DNA of 64,000 nt from Atopsyche davidsoni (lineage: Eukaryota; Arthropoda; Insecta; Trichoptera; Hydrobiosidae), in assembly GCA_022113835.1 (NCBI GenBank), contig JAILWY010000018.1, forward strand, positions 20,917,501 to 20,981,500, read 5' to 3'. Numbering within the stretch: position 1 is the first letter of the stretch; each line of letters starts with the position of its first letter. Of this stretch, positions 62,763-64,000 are shown piece by piece. Made by a program: the position numbers and the translations under genes. Under the pieces are notes generated by a model. It saw only the letters and a list, made by a program, of their open reading frames with translations, was not told where the DNA came from and searched no databases.

Positions 62763-64000
62763 TAATGCAGGATATTTTATCATGTCCAAATATGTTTTGT
62801 AAAACATATGCATATACATATTTTGCATATGCTCCGCGGGCCCCGGTTTGGCCACCCATGACTTAGACCTAATGTAATATTGAAATATAATTTAATTTTT
62901 TTTTTCATATTTTTCGAGAGTTGATTAAAAAAAATCAAATATATAAAGTGCAGACAAAACTTGATTGCTTTTTAGTAAAATTACCGAAAGCAAGCGCATC
63001 GATATCAAGTAGCAACGGCACTTCACGACGAGTGACGGAAGACAATTAAATAGAATTTTGTTTGTGTTTTGTGTTTTTTATTTATATATTAATACATTTC
63101 GGCTTTGACAGACACCACCTCCCTCCAATTGGTCTGTTATATCGAGGTTTTGCTGTACTTCGACTTCATAGAAGCAAAAATTTTCAGCAATCACATAAAT
63201 TTTTATGGTGTCTATCAATTTTTGTTCAAAAATTGTTCAGTAACTAAATATCATAAAGAGTTATAAGGAGTTCACTGTATGTAGGAATACCCCATTGTGT
63301 TTATAGGAAATACGGCAGGGGAAAGACACAAGTGTAACTTTCAGTAATTACTGGACACTATTAAATACTTAAAGCTCCATACTGCATCATTCGTAATAGC
63401 ATTTTTAATTTAATAGAATTGATTTCTAGTAATATGAAGCTCTCTGTGTATTGCAACATGATATTGCGTTCGATGGAGAAACTTCATTAGAGTGATCACA
63501 TTTACACACCAAGTACTTAGATAAAAAATCTTCTCTGATGCAGGTTTTCAGTAACATCTTTTTGTACAATAAGGCAAATATCGCAGACCTTTAAAGGTCT
63601 TATAGCTAAATACAACCGCAATTACCTTTGATAACTTCCAACACTTCTAATTACCTCCTAATTTACAGAGTAGTGTGGTTGTGGATTTCTCGTTTAAATA
63701 TCTTCACGCTTTGAGTCTCTATTGTTTAAAAGACGCTGTAACTGCTTATACTTGACCTATTTTTAAGACATAAAATAAACTATTGGATTAAATATATTAA
63801 ACGAAAACTCCGATCAAAAAATACACAATTTAATATCGATTACCAAACCAGATCTAAATAAACTTTAATCAAGTTTAATCAGCCCATTTAAAAGTTACCA
63901 ATTACAAGGCCAAAATGTCATTAAACTATACATCACAAATATATTTTTTTATAATATAAAAATATATGTCTTAAAAATGTGCGTTCTTTAATACGGACTA
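62763..64000. other. AT-rich stretch, nothing recognised
   Basis: No gene-like signal up to the window end. The open frame at 63062-63247 is short and featureless. A small GC patch at about 62830-62860 is too short to interpret. Confidence 0.4.

Overview
The window looks like non-coding DNA from an arthropod nuclear genome, most likely an insect. It is very AT-rich, has no long uninterrupted coding region, and is full of decayed transposable elements of insect type (mariner-like, Tigger-like, hAT-like, non-LTR retrotransposons, tRNA-derived SINEs). A short CCTAA stretch matches the insect TTAGG telomere repeat. Species cannot be fixed from the sequence.

Only one host coding exon is convincing. 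It is a minus-strand start exon at 6833-6932 with a consensus splice donor, a 5' UTR and a strong acceptor upstream (7100/7101), and a CpG-rich promoter-like block at about 7.4-7.7 kb. The encoded 33 residues do not identify the protein; an ELOVL-type fatty-acid elongase is a weak guess. Since the gene reads leftward and no second exon is visible, 1-6832 is probably its first coding intron.

Layout: 0-7.7 kb, gene start and intron; 11.1-14.1 kb, palindromes, then a Tigger-like element carrying a nested mariner-like element, then a decayed LINE 3' end; 15.2 kb, foldback element with ribozyme-like motifs; 16.5-17.5 kb, SINE head interrupted by an hAT-like terminus; 21.1 and 25.0 kb, SINE-derived palindromes; 30.1-30.4 kb, a second foldback with hammerhead-like motifs; 31.7 kb, a phased array of CACGTG boxes; 36.0-37.3 kb, long TA repeat, LINE 3' UTR copy and reverse-transcriptase remnant; 54-57 kb, further SINE, hammerhead-like and antisense LINE remnants; 61.2-62.8 kb, SINE, foldback relative, a CpG-rich block with a CTG repeat, an unexplained GC-rich block and a second mariner-like copy. 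The long AT-rich stretches between hold nothing I can support.

The most interesting signal is a recurring RNA-like architecture in two unrelated foldback families: CUGAUGA-like core, hairpin, GAAA, a self-complementary 4-mer, UH, with short flanking pairing. This is the layout of a hammerhead ribozyme with a minimal, dimer-type stem III. A perfect 169-bp inverted SINE pair and the 10-bp-phased E-box array are the next best leads.
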